From an uncultured Helicobacter sp. (GTDB taxonomy: Bacteria > Campylobacterota > Campylobacteria > Campylobacterales > Helicobacteraceae), in NCBI GenBank assembly GCA_944326445.1, contig CALVDZ010000006.1:1-64000 (forward strand): a stretch of 64,000 nt of DNA, in the 5' to 3' direction. Positions 15,515-24,394 of this stretch are shown one piece after another. The position numbers and the translations under genes are program-made. How positions within the stretch are numbered: the stretch's first letter is position 1; each line of letters starts with the position of its first letter. The notes beneath the pieces were generated by a model. It did not search any database. It saw only the letters and a list, made by a program, of their open reading frames with translations, and had not been told where the DNA came from.

Positions 15515-17910
15515 ATAAAGAGATTGAAAAAATATATAAAATGAAAATCTTTAGAGACATAATGCAAAAAATTACTACAAAACAGACACTTTCATATCAA
15601 GAGAAAAAGTATATTCTAGCTGCAGCATTATTGCTTTTAAAGTTTTATTATAAGGATAAGAGGCATATTGTATTTTTCAAAATGGCATACTACATTATAC
15701 TCAATTATTCCATTCAATATAAGGATTATAAGCCATTATATGATTTATCGGTAGATGTGGGATTTTTCCCTATTGCTAAATATATTTTGGATTATTCTTT
15801 GGTAGATATCAAAATAAAAGATATATTTATTCAAGAAGAATTAAATTTATTTCAAAAAGATGACTATATTCAAACTTTAGAACAATATAATATTTCAAAA
15901 CAAATCTTATCCAATAAAACACAAGAATTTGCATTTATTGCCCCTACATCCTATGGCAAAAGCTCAATTATGGTTGATATAGTAAAACAAAACAATGAAG
16001 CAAAAATAGGCATCATAGTCCCCACAAAATCTTTAATTGCACAAACATTTGATTTAATAAAAAAAGCTAATTTAAATAAAAAAATTATATTACACAATGA
16101 TATGTTTCGTGAAGAAAATAGTTTTATTGCCATTTTTACACAAGAAAGAGCTTTAGAATTTTTTAAACATCAAAAAATATTTTTTGATGTTTTATTTATT
16201 GATGAGGCGCATAATTTATTTGAAAGTGATGATAGAAATATCCTATTATCAAGAGTTATAAAACAAAATTACAAAAATAACCAGCAAGGTAAAATAATAT
16301 ATCTTTCTCCATTTATACATGATGCAGAAAATCTTAAAATTTTTGATACACAAAATATTAAACAATATAAAATCAATTTTAATATTAAAGAGCCACAGAT
16401 TATTGAAAGAACAAAAGATGGTAAGATAAAAAAATATAATAGATTTGCAGATGAATTTTATGAACTTAATAACGAGAAAGAGACGCCAAAGGATTTTTTT
16501 GAATATATCATTCAAGAAAATGGAGCTAAAAAATTTATTTATCTTATGAGACCTGTAAAAATAGAAGAATTTGCACGTAAAATGATTGAAAGACTGGAAA
16601 CAATGAGTTATAAGGAAATTCATCACATTAAGGAAATTCTTAAAAAACATATTCATCCGGACTTTTATGGGATTAAAACTATTGATAAAGGTTTGATTTA
16701 TTTGCACGGAAAACTACCAAGCAATATAAAAGAATATTTGGAATATAAATTCAAAAATACCCCTTCGATAAAATACATTGTGGCCAATAAAGTAATTTTG
16801 GAAGGCATAAATCTTCCTATTGATTCTTTATTTGTAATGAATACTCTCAAGCTAAATCCAAAAAAGCTTAAAAATCTTATAGGAAGGGTAAATAGACTTA
16901 ATGATATTTTCTTATCAAATAATTTGGAAAAGTTATTGCCTTGTATCTATTTTATAGATTCTGATGAATATCAAGGTAAGAGAACAATGGAAAATTGTAT
17001 TAAGTATTTGGGTATTAAGCAAAAAAATAAAGATGAAATTGAAAATCCAATATTATCTATGTATAATAAGAAAGATAAAAAGAAACAAAACATAATAGAT
17101 AATGAAAAATTCTTAGAGAAAGAACCGCAAGATGAGTTTGAAAAACTCAAACAATATTTAATAGATAGTGGAATAAATAATTTTTACAAGTCTAATAGCA
17201 TAGATGATATGGCTAGAAAACTTTTAGAATGTATTAAGCAGGAGAAAATAGATGGATTATCTCTAACAGAAAAAGTTTATAATATTTTTATTAAAGATAT
17301 ACAAGATAACCACTTTGGTGATATAGAAATACGCAGATTAAAAAATGAAAAAGCACGCAATTTCTATAATAGTTTTATTGGTAATCGCCATAAATCTTTT
17401 AGAGAAAGAATAGATTTATTTGTAGATTACTTTGCAAGAAGACAAAAATCTAGCAATGCTCAAGAGAGAATTGTTTATATAGGTAGAGAGTTTGGTGAGA
17501 TTCCATATCCTGAGACACCAAGAGGTCAACAATTATGGATAGATTTAAAGGGTAAAAGTGTGGTTGAGTTGGTCAATTTGGCTATCATCAAACTGCAAAT
17601 AGAAGAGAGTTTTATTGATTTTAAGTTTAATAAATTTGTCAAGATGTTATTCGAATATGATTTGCTCACAGAGCAAGAATATAACATTCATATTTATGGC
17701 ATAGGAGATGTTAAGTATATAGATTTTTATAAATTAGGGCTACACCCTTACTTGGTTGGCAAAATAAAAAATGAAAACCAGATCGATAATATCAAGATAA
17801 ATAATTATGGTTTTATTGAGATTGTTAATCCTAGTTTTGATTCGTTTTTGAGTAAATTGGATGATTTTGAGCGTTTTCAAATTGAGAAAATAATTAGTCA
17901 ATCAAATTAA
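15511..17910 (+). CDS. hamB: HamB-like DEAD/DEAH-box helicase, Hachiman-type defence
   Basis: 799 residues. SF2 helicase motifs: Walker A APTSYGKSSIM (about 149), Ia IVPTKSLIAQ, DEAH box FIDEAHNLFE (about 231), and the C-terminal RecA-like domain with LIYLHGKLP, VANKVILEGINLPIDSL and LIGRVNRLND. The TSYGKS variant of the P-loop and the DEAH-N context resemble HamB. Codon use is extremely AT-rich (many AAA, ATA and TTA), like hamA. It is translationally coupled to hamA through a 4-bp overlap. It probably acts as the DNA-sensing partner of the HamA nuclease. Confidence 0.75.
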   Translation: MNKEIEKIYKMKIFRDIMQKITTKQTLSYQEKKYILAAALLLLKFYYKDKRHIVFFKMAYYIILNYSIQYKDYKPLYDLSVDVGFFPIAKYILDYSLVDIKIKDIFIQEELNLFQKDDYIQTLEQYNISKQILSNKTQEFAFIAPTSYGKSSIMVDIVKQNNEAKIGIIVPTKSLIAQTFDLIKKANLNKKIILHNDMFREENSFIAIFTQERALEFFKHQKIFFDVLFIDEAHNLFESDDRNILLSRVIKQNYKNNQQGKIIYLSPFIHDAENLKIFDTQNIKQYKINFNIKEPQIIERTKDGKIKKYNRFADEFYELNNEKETPKDFFEYIIQENGAKKFIYLMRPVKIEEFARKMIERLETMSYKEIHHIKEILKKHIHPDFYGIKTIDKGLIYLHGKLPSNIKEYLEYKFKNTPSIKYIVANKVILEGINLPIDSLFVMNTLKLNPKKLKNLIGRVNRLNDIFLSNNLEKLLPCIYFIDSDEYQGKRTMENCIKYLGIKQKNKDEIENPILSMYNKKDKKKQNIIDNEKFLEKEPQDEFEKLKQYLIDSGINNFYKSNSIDDMARKLLECIKQEKIDGLSLTEKVYNIFIKDIQDNHFGDIEIRRLKNEKARNFYNSFIGNRHKSFRERIDLFVDYFARRQKSSNAQERIVYIGREFGEIPYPETPRGQQLWIDLKGKSVVELVNLAIIKLQIEESFIDFKFNKFVKMLFEYDLLTEQEYNIHIYGIGDVKYIDFYKLGLHPYLVGKIKNENQIDNIKINNYGFIEIVNPSFDSFLSKLDDFERFQIEKIISQSN

Positions 17911-17917
17911 GGTTTCT

Positions 17918-20530
17918 ATGCAGAATCTTACCACATTACATATCATTTTTCTTAAAGGTAAAGACAAGACAGAAAGCATTGAATCTGCCTACTTAGAGGG
18001 CGAAAAACTCGTTGTGAAGTTTCAAAACCAAGCAAATCCCTACACCTACAACAAAGACAATTTCAAACTTTTCCCCAAAGCCACAAACTCTAGTGTTTTT
18101 ACCTATCTCAAAACCCTCTCTAAAATCATACGCATACAAGATAATAAAAGCGATGAACCCCTTTCACTCCTTGCTAAAGAATACGACAAAATTAGATACA
18201 TCCCAAAAGATTGTGTGTTTTTAAACTATCTATCCAAAACCACCAAATCCAAGCAATCCCAAACAAGCACCACTCAAACACAGCCCACACAAAACCACTC
18301 ACATAATCCAATCCTCGCTCCATTTGGGCTTAATCTCTCGCAATACCAAGCCCTGCAAAACGCCCTCTCTCATCAAATAAGCGTGATTGAGGGACCGCCG
18401 GGCACAGGCAAAACCCAAACTATCCTAAACCTCATCGCTAATCTCCTCTATCGTGGCAAAACCATCGCCGTGCTCTCTAATAACAACTCCGCCACACATA
18501 ATGTCTATGAGAAGCTAAGTAAATACAATCTTTCATATTTGTGTGCAACTTTGGGTAACAAAGAGAACAAAGAAAAGTTTATAGCAAACCAAAACTCCCA
18601 AAGCCTAGATACCACAAAAAATCCCTCCTTACAAAATATCAATACCACAATACACACTCTCCAAGAATCCCACCAAAAACTACAAGAGTTTTTCACACTG
18701 CAAAATTCTATCGCCACCACTAAGGCACAGCTAGAGGCATTGCAACTAGAATACAAATATTTTAAAACCCAAGAATTGAAATCAGAATCTAGCCTAGCAA
18801 AGACACCAAAACTACGCACACTCTTTGCCACGCCTACTCCGCACACAGCCCTAATGCTAAAAGTCCTGCTAGAAGAAGATAGCAAAGAAAAAATTTCCAT
18901 ATGGCTTAAGCTTAGGGCTATCTATGGCTATGGCATAGGCGATTTTAGATTCTATCAACACACAAAGCAAGAGATTTTAAAAGCCCTAGAAAATCTCTAC
19001 TACACTAAAAGCATCGCAAACTTACAAGAAAAATTACAAAAATGCGAAAAAACCCTACAAACACTCAAGGCTCAAAACCCCTTGCAAACCCTGCAAAATT
19101 GCTCCCTATCGCTTTTACAACACCACCTTTCAAATTGCTATAAAGAAAGACAAGAGAGGCAAATCTTTAGCCTAGAGGATTTACGCACCAAGGCACAAGA
19201 ATTCTTGAAAGAATACCCTATCATCTTTAGCACCACGCATTCTATCACCTCATCACTAGGCAGTATGCAGCATCAGCCCTTGTTTGATTATGTGATTATT
19301 GATGAGGCTTCGCAAGTGGATTTGCTAAGTGGTGGCTTGGCACTTTTGTGTGCGAAAAATGCTGTAATTGTAGGGGATACCAAGCAGCTGCCAAATGTGA
19401 TTGATAAAAACACACAGCAAGAGATAGAGGCTTTAAATCTTAGCATTAATGCAGAGTATGATTACACCAAACAAAGCCTTTTAAGCTCCATTGTAGCGAC
19501 ACTAGAATCTACTCCAAAAGTTTTGCTAAAAGAACATTATCGCTGCCACCCAAAAATCATTGGCTTTTGCAATCAAAGATTCTATGATAATAAGCTCATT
19601 ATCTTAAGCAAAGACACTACACAAAGTGAGCCTATACAAGCTTATATCACGCCCACAGGCAACCACGCAAGGGGCTTTTATAACCAAAGGGAAATTGATG
19701 TGATAACAAAAGAGATTTTGCCCTCTTTAGATTTTAGCAAAGAAGAGATTGGAATCATCACGCCTTATAGGGAGCAAAAAAAGCATTTGCAAAGTGCATT
19801 ACAAGACATAGAAACAGACACGATACACAAATATCAAGGCAGAGAAAAGGAGGCTATCATACTCTCAACTACTGCAAATGAAAGCAATGACTTTATCAAT
19901 GATTCTAAGATTCTCAATGTTGCTATCAGCCGAGCCAAAAGCACACTAAGGATAGTAACAAGTGAGCAAATTGCACAGGGCAATAATAACATCAGCGATT
20001 TTATCAAATACATACGATACCACAATTTTGCAGTGCAAACAAGCAAGGTAAAATCGATTTTTGACTTGCTTTATAAAGCAAATACACAAGCTCGCCTAGC
20101 CTATCTCAAAGGCAAAAAGAGGATTTCGCAGTTTGATTCTGAAAATCTTGCCTTTAGTATCTTGCAAGAAGTCCTAAAGCCCTATCCTAGCCTTGATGTC
20201 GCCACGCATATCCCGCTATATAGAATCTTACGCAGCACAAGTAATTTAAGTGATGAGGAGCGAGTGTATGCACTTAATCCTCTCACACACCTTGACTTTC
20301 TCCTCTATAACACAATGGATAAAAGTCCCGTGTGCGGTATAGAAGTTGATGGCTTTGCCTTTCACAAGGCGGGCAGCAAACAAGCAGACAATGACAAGCT
20401 AAAAGATTCTATCCTGCAAAAAGTCAATCTACCACTTTTACGCCTAAGCACGATAGAAAGTGATGAGAAAGAGAGAATAGAAGAGTTTTTACGCACTCTT
20501 GGCTATGATACCCTTAGTCGTGGCAAATAA
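17918..20530 (+). CDS. DNA2/NAM7-like SF1 helicase with C-terminal nuclease-like domain
   Basis: 870 residues. N-terminal about 110 residues unassigned; then an SF1 helicase split by a coiled-coil-rich stretch (about 215-420). Motifs: GPPGTGKTQTILNLI (Walker A, about 159), DEASQVDLLSGG (Walker B), KEHYRCHPKIIGFCNQRFYD, TIHKYQGREKEAIILST and LNVAISRAKSTLRIV. The C-terminal EVDGFAFHKAGSKQADNDKLKDSIL...LPLLRLST matches DUF2726/Vsr-like nuclease modules often fused to such helicases. It follows hamB by 7 bp but has better GC, so it may be a separate defence gene or an accessory of the Hachiman-like pair. Confidence 0.82.
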   Translation: MQNLTTLHIIFLKGKDKTESIESAYLEGEKLVVKFQNQANPYTYNKDNFKLFPKATNSSVFTYLKTLSKIIRIQDNKSDEPLSLLAKEYDKIRYIPKDCVFLNYLSKTTKSKQSQTSTTQTQPTQNHSHNPILAPFGLNLSQYQALQNALSHQISVIEGPPGTGKTQTILNLIANLLYRGKTIAVLSNNNSATHNVYEKLSKYNLSYLCATLGNKENKEKFIANQNSQSLDTTKNPSLQNINTTIHTLQESHQKLQEFFTLQNSIATTKAQLEALQLEYKYFKTQELKSESSLAKTPKLRTLFATPTPHTALMLKVLLEEDSKEKISIWLKLRAIYGYGIGDFRFYQHTKQEILKALENLYYTKSIANLQEKLQKCEKTLQTLKAQNPLQTLQNCSLSLLQHHLSNCYKERQERQIFSLEDLRTKAQEFLKEYPIIFSTTHSITSSLGSMQHQPLFDYVIIDEASQVDLLSGGLALLCAKNAVIVGDTKQLPNVIDKNTQQEIEALNLSINAEYDYTKQSLLSSIVATLESTPKVLLKEHYRCHPKIIGFCNQRFYDNKLIILSKDTTQSEPIQAYITPTGNHARGFYNQREIDVITKEILPSLDFSKEEIGIITPYREQKKHLQSALQDIETDTIHKYQGREKEAIILSTTANESNDFINDSKILNVAISRAKSTLRIVTSEQIAQGNNNISDFIKYIRYHNFAVQTSKVKSIFDLLYKANTQARLAYLKGKKRISQFDSENLAFSILQEVLKPYPSLDVATHIPLYRILRSTSNLSDEERVYALNPLTHLDFLLYNTMDKSPVCGIEVDGFAFHKAGSKQADNDKLKDSILQKVNLPLLRLSTIESDEKERIEEFLRTLGYDTLSRGK

Positions 20531-20692
20531 CCTTAAGCAACAAACAGGCAGTATCAATCTCGCCCGCACCTTATAAGCTCATACACAATCCACAAGTTGC
20601 CAGATTCTGTGTATTGCACTTTATTCCGCTGAACTTGCACGCTTACCACCCGATTTACCCACTCACAAAATATGCACAAAAACATCGAGACA

Positions 20693-21004
20693 TCAAAGTG
20701 CAGAATCCAAAATAAGCGTTACTTGCAAGTCCCTGCTCACCTCATAGCGCAGCGATTCCACACTAGGAAGCTGCGGTAATTGCACGCTCACTTGGCATTG
20801 GAGCAGCTCCTTACTTGTGTGTAGCGTTTGGAAGTCAAAAAGCCTCATTGTCTCGCTAAATTGGCGCGCTTTTGCCTCGATACTAAGCATTTGCTCGATA
20901 CTCTCCTGCACCGGCGCGCTATCACAGGCAAACCTCTCGCCACACCCCACGATCCCCATCACCACGCCACACCCAAGCACGCCCGCTAACCACGCACTTC
21001 TCAT
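20693..21004 (-). CDS. Small predicted lipoprotein
   Basis: 103 residues. The first 21 form a signal peptide with a lipobox-like end (VVMGIVGC, Cys at 21), so the mature protein is probably lipid-anchored. A second Cys lies in GERFACDS. The rest is short and mostly beta/coil with no recognised domain. It lies between the defence island and fliW on the opposite strand. AGGAGG on the minus strand just ahead of the ATG supports the start. Function unknown. Confidence 0.6.
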   Translation of the reverse strand: MRSAWLAGVLGCGVVMGIVGCGERFACDSAPVQESIEQMLSIEAKARQFSETMRLFDFQTLHTSKELLQCQVSVQLPQLPSVESLRYEVSRDLQVTLILDSAL

Positions 21005-21187
21005 CGCACACCTCCTTTATAATCGACTTTGACAACGCCTCATCGCGTGAAACAAAAACCCTATTGTAGCACTAAATGCGCCCCAACCGCCCCTTTATCC
21101 CAACGCTTATGGCAAAATCAGAGATTTTGTGCTAGAATAAATCCCTGTGTTTGCAAGTTTTTAGAATCTTAGCAGTGGAGTTTGTGT

Positions 21188-21625
21188 ATGATTTTTGAGG
21201 TTAAGTCGCCGATTTTGGGCTTTGAGCGGGTTACGCGTATGAGATTTGAGAAAATCGATGAGCTATTTATGCGAGTGAGTAATCCCGATGGCGAGGGCAA
21301 TGTCCCGACTTTCACACTTGTCAATCCCTTTTTACTGCGTGATTATGAGTTTGAGATACCCACTGCGCTCAAACTCCTGCTTGATCTTGAAAACTGCCAA
21401 AACCTCCTAGTCGCCAACATAATGGTGCTCCAAAACCCCATAGAAGATTCTACGATAAACTTCCTCGCACCCCTCGTCTTTAACTTCGACAATCACACGA
21501 TGGCGCAAGTCGTGCTCGATAGTATCAACTACCCACAATACTCCATAGCCGAGCCCATCAGAGTGTATTGCGACAAGGACGAGGCGAGCCCCTCATCTAG
21601 CCCCACTAACGCCGCCACGAAGTAA
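21188..21625 (+). CDS. fliW: Flagellar assembly factor FliW
   Basis: 145 residues from the ATG at 21188; a TTG two codons earlier is less likely, since GTGGAG lies about 8 bp before the ATG. MIFEVKSPILGFERVTRMRFEKIDELF and the later FTLVNPFLLRDYEFEIP and INFLAPLVFN segments match FliW, which binds flagellin and counters CsrA repression of flagellin mRNA. Many Helicobacter carry two fliW paralogues; only one is in this window. It is followed 4 bp later by proC. Confidence 0.9.
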   Translation: MIFEVKSPILGFERVTRMRFEKIDELFMRVSNPDGEGNVPTFTLVNPFLLRDYEFEIPTALKLLLDLENCQNLLVANIMVLQNPIEDSTINFLAPLVFNFDNHTMAQVVLDSINYPQYSIAEPIRVYCDKDEASPSSSPTNAATK

Positions 21626-21629
21626 CCCT

Positions 21630-22574
21630 ATGGCACGCCACGCACCCCACCCCTCACAGCCAAGGCTCATATGCGTAGGCTATGGCAATATGGCGCGCGC
21701 ACTGCTAGCGGGCATTATAGAATCTAAGCTCTTTGACAAATACGAGATATGTATCGCTGGGCGGGACTTGCACAAAGCCCAAAACCTCTGTGATGATCTC
21801 GCACGCACCAAATCCACAGACGATAGCCACACAGCCCCCACAGACACCCCCTCCACAGACAAATCCCCCACAAACGATAATCCCCCAAGCACTCCCGCAG
21901 ACGACAACCCCACGCGCCCACGCCTAAAAGCACTCTGCATAGATTCTCACACGCCTCTAAACATACAGGATTGTGAGGTATTGCTCTGTGTCAAACCCCA
22001 CGCGCTTAGGGCGTTTAGCTATGTCGGAGAGGCGCATATCGCCTATAGCGTGCTGGCTGGGGTGCGCATAGAGACGATTGCGCAAGTGCTAAATGCGCGG
22101 AGTTTTGCGCGGATTATGCCAAATGTCGGCGCACTCTATGGCAAATCCGCAAGCTGCGTGTATGTGCATAGCACGCGCTCTAGCCGCACAGATACAGAAT
22201 CTGCAGTGCGCAGGCTCGTGGAGAGTTTTGGGAATTGCGTGATGGTGGATAGTGAATCTCTCATAGACGCCTCGATAGCCACGAGCGGGAGCGCACCAGC
22301 ATTTTTGGCAGTGGTGGCACAAAGCCTCATAGACAGCGGCATCTACCACGGGCTAAGCTATGCGCAAAGCAGGGATCTTGTCGCGCAGACTTTTAGCGGG
22401 TTTGCCGCGCTCTTAGAGCACAAATCTCCCGATGAGATAAAAATCGCCATCACTTCCCCCGCAGGCACGACTGCGCGAGGCTTAGCGGTGTTAGAAAAAA
22501 ACGGCGTGCGAGGGGCATTCATAGAAGCGGGGATAGAATCCATAAAGCGCGCAAAGGAGCTTGGTGGCTCATAG
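21630..22574 (+). CDS. proC: Pyrroline-5-carboxylate reductase
   Basis: 314 residues, longer than the usual 260-275. It makes proline from P5C with NAD(P)H. The N-terminal LICVGYGNMARALLAGI is the nucleotide-binding loop; VLAGVRIETIAQVL, RIMPNVGALYGKSASC and ATSGSAPAF are the conserved C-terminal half, with the tail SPAGTTARGLAVLE. The extra length is a Thr/Asp/Pro/Ser-rich run (about residues 56-92) in the Rossmann domain, encoded by imperfect ACAGAC/CCCCCACA repeats. A start upstream of MARHAP is excluded by fliW. Confidence 0.92.
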   Translation: MARHAPHPSQPRLICVGYGNMARALLAGIIESKLFDKYEICIAGRDLHKAQNLCDDLARTKSTDDSHTAPTDTPSTDKSPTNDNPPSTPADDNPTRPRLKALCIDSHTPLNIQDCEVLLCVKPHALRAFSYVGEAHIAYSVLAGVRIETIAQVLNARSFARIMPNVGALYGKSASCVYVHSTRSSRTDTESAVRRLVESFGNCVMVDSESLIDASIATSGSAPAFLAVVAQSLIDSGIYHGLSYAQSRDLVAQTFSGFAALLEHKSPDEIKIAITSPAGTTARGLAVLEKNGVRGAFIEAGIESIKRAKELGGS

Positions 22575-22590
22575 TTTGTGATTATGAGCC

Positions 22591-22985
22591 TGCAAGTTTT
22601 GCGTGGCAAAGCTTGCCTATCGCCCGTGGGGAGGTAATCCTGCTCTACTCACCCACCCATACAGAATCTAGGGCGAGATTTTGTGCTTGTTTAGTGCTAA
22701 CGCGTCAGAAACGCGATGGGGCGGGATTCTATAAGCCACACTTTTTATAAACCCTCATCACGCACAAGCAGCGATCCCACTCATCTGCACACACACTCTG
22801 CACGACTTTAGAATCTATGCGCTTAGCTTTAGCCTAGCTTCGCTAGATTCTGTCCTTCATGTAGCGCGTATGTGCCACTTCTCTTAGCAAAATCCTTGAG
22901 CCCTCATCTCCCTTGACTACAAAAAAAAGAAAACGCTACAATCCCGACTCCAATTTCGCGTATTTACGCACTACAAGGAGTTTGT
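22591..22985. repeat. Degenerate element A and spacer between proC and SMR genes
   Basis: This 411-bp gap has no gene. From 22591 it carries a worn copy of element A (TGCAAGTTTTGCGTGGCAAAGCTTGC, then CGCGTCAGAAACGCG and TTTTTATAAACCC near 22697-22752). The end holds AAGGAG before the SMR gene. No guanidine riboswitch motif was recognised upstream of that gene. Confidence 0.5.
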
Positions 22986-23408
22986 ATGGGTTGGTTGTTT
23001 ATCATTCTAGGTGGTATCATCGAGATTTTTTGGGTGAGTGGACTCAAATACGCCGACACGCTCTGGCTATATTGTCTCACGCTACTTGGGATTCTCACTT
23101 CCTTTGTGCTGATGATTTTAGCAACCAAGCGCGTGGAAGTGAGCGTAGCCTATGCGGTGTTTGTGGGGATTGGAGCAGCGGGCATCGTCGTGGCAGAGAT
23201 GCTTATCTTTGGCGAGGAGGCAAACCCCGCGCGAATCGCGCTCATTGCGACTTTGCTCATCGGCGTGCTTGGGCTAAAGCTCACGAGCAAAAGTGCAAGC
23301 GAGCGCAAAATGGTGCGTGATCTCTCCACAGAGCTTGGGCTCGATGAGTTTGATGAGTTTATGGGAGAGGACAAAAGCGAGCGCAACGACAAAGGAGGTG
23401 TGCGATGA
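22986..23408 (+). CDS. SMR-family efflux subunit, Gdx/YkkC-like
   Basis: 140 residues with four predicted membrane helices in the first 105, then a charged tail (SKSASERKMVRDLSTELG...). The start GWLFIILGGIIEIFWVSGLKY holds the essential membrane Glu (residue 13) and the W-x-x-G-L-K pattern of Gdx/SugE-like small multidrug resistance proteins. It overlaps a second SMR gene by 4 bp (ATGA), so the two probably form a heterodimer in the inner membrane. Likely substrates are guanidinium or quaternary cations; the choice is inference. Confidence 0.85.
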   Translation: MGWLFIILGGIIEIFWVSGLKYADTLWLYCLTLLGILTSFVLMILATKRVEVSVAYAVFVGIGAAGIVVAEMLIFGEEANPARIALIATLLIGVLGLKLTSKSASERKMVRDLSTELGLDEFDEFMGEDKSERNDKGGVR

Positions 23409-23743
23409 TAGAGAGCTTTGGGAGCGCACTAGCGTGGGTGTGCTTGCTCTTAGCCGGGCTAGCTGAGGTGGCGGGCGTGTTTAGTATGAAAAAATTTAGC
23501 GATACTAACAAAAAAATCTTTTTGCTTGCTATCGTCTTTGCCTTCCTTGTGAGCTTTGGGCTTTTGAGCATTGCTATGCGTGAGATCACAATGTCGAGTG
23601 CCTATGCGATATGGACAGGCATTGGTGCGGGTGGGGGCGTGATCGTGGGCATTGTGCTCTTTAATGAATCCAAATCCCCGCTAAAAATCTTTTTCCTCCT
23701 GCTTGTCATCGGCTCGGCTATCGGACTAAAGCTCGTGGGATAG
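23405..23743 (+). CDS. SMR-family efflux subunit, partner of preceding gene
   Basis: 112 residues, four membrane helices. LLLAGLAEVAGVFSMKKFSD carries the conserved Glu of helix 1; SSAYAIWTGIGAGGGVIVG is the helix-3 signature of SMR proteins. It is coupled to the upstream SMR gene through a 4-bp overlap. The two subunits have opposite charge distributions at their ends, as expected for an asymmetric pair with opposite membrane topology. Confidence 0.85.
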   Translation: MIESFGSALAWVCLLLAGLAEVAGVFSMKKFSDTNKKIFLLAIVFAFLVSFGLLSIAMREITMSSAYAIWTGIGAGGGVIVGIVLFNESKSPLKIFFLLLVIGSAIGLKLVG

Positions 23744-23757
23744 AATCTATCATATTT

Positions 23758-23836
23758 AATGCAAGTTTGTTTCACAAACTTGTTATCGCTCGTGGGAAAT
23801 GAATCCCCGCTCGCTCCGCTACGCGAGCATACATTA
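23758..23836 (+). repeat. Element A copy 3
   Basis: AATGCAAGTTTG...CAAACTTGTTATCGCTCGTGGG, then GAATCCCCGCTCGCTCCG and CTACGCGAGCATACATT. It begins 15 bp after the SMR stop codon and could serve as the 3' structure of that transcript. Confidence 0.75.
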
Positions 23837-23897
23837 CCTGAATCTAGTGCTTTGGATTGTTTAGATTCTATAATGTCGCTAGCTTGCGTAGATTCTA

Positions 23898-24382
23898 TCA
23901 AGGATTTTTTGAGGCTTTGCGCATTTTTTTGAGCTCTGCGCATGAGAGAGAATAGCCCTCTTGACATGCGAGAGTGAGATACCATTTGGCATTTTTCATA
24001 TCGCCAAGCTTTTGGTAGGACACGCCGATTCTGTGATTGGCATACATCGGCTCATAGCTCTCATCGCCGCCTTCTTCAAGACTATCAAGGGCTTTTTTGA
24101 GATACCAAATCGCCTCTTCATACCGCCCTGCCCCAAAAAGCACAAAGCCCATCTGCATACAATCCATCGTAAAGCCCTCGCGCCCCCTTGCTTGCGTATC
24201 GCATTCTTTGAGGCTTGCAATCTCTGCTTCATACTCATAAAAAAGCACCTTGCACGCCCCATTATCATCATGCAAACATTGAGAAATGGCACTACTCTCA
24301 TAGCCGCATTCTCACTCATCGCGCTAAGCAATGTGAGATTTAAAACACAAACAATCCATACCAACACAAAACGCATACTCAC
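23898..24382 (-). pseudogene. Secreted Sel1/TPR-repeat protein, frameshifted
   Basis: One frame supplies a start and signal peptide (MSMRFVLVWIVCVLNLTLLSAMSE, from 24382). The other frame supplies the rest, from about 24316 (ECGYESSAISQCLHDDNGACKVLF) to 23898, including two TPR/Sel1-like repeats (GAGRYEEAIWYLKKAL, KLGDMKNAKWYLTLA) and paired cysteines. The halves join near ATGAGTGAGAATGCGG (complement of 24304-24319), where a single-base shift would restore one reading frame of about 150 residues. A second-frame stop (TGA) sits just before the join. It could be a real disruption, a phase switch or a sequencing error. Cysteine-rich secreted TPR proteins of this kind are typical of Helicobacter. 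Confidence 0.6.
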
Positions 24383-24394
24383 TCTCCTTTGTTA

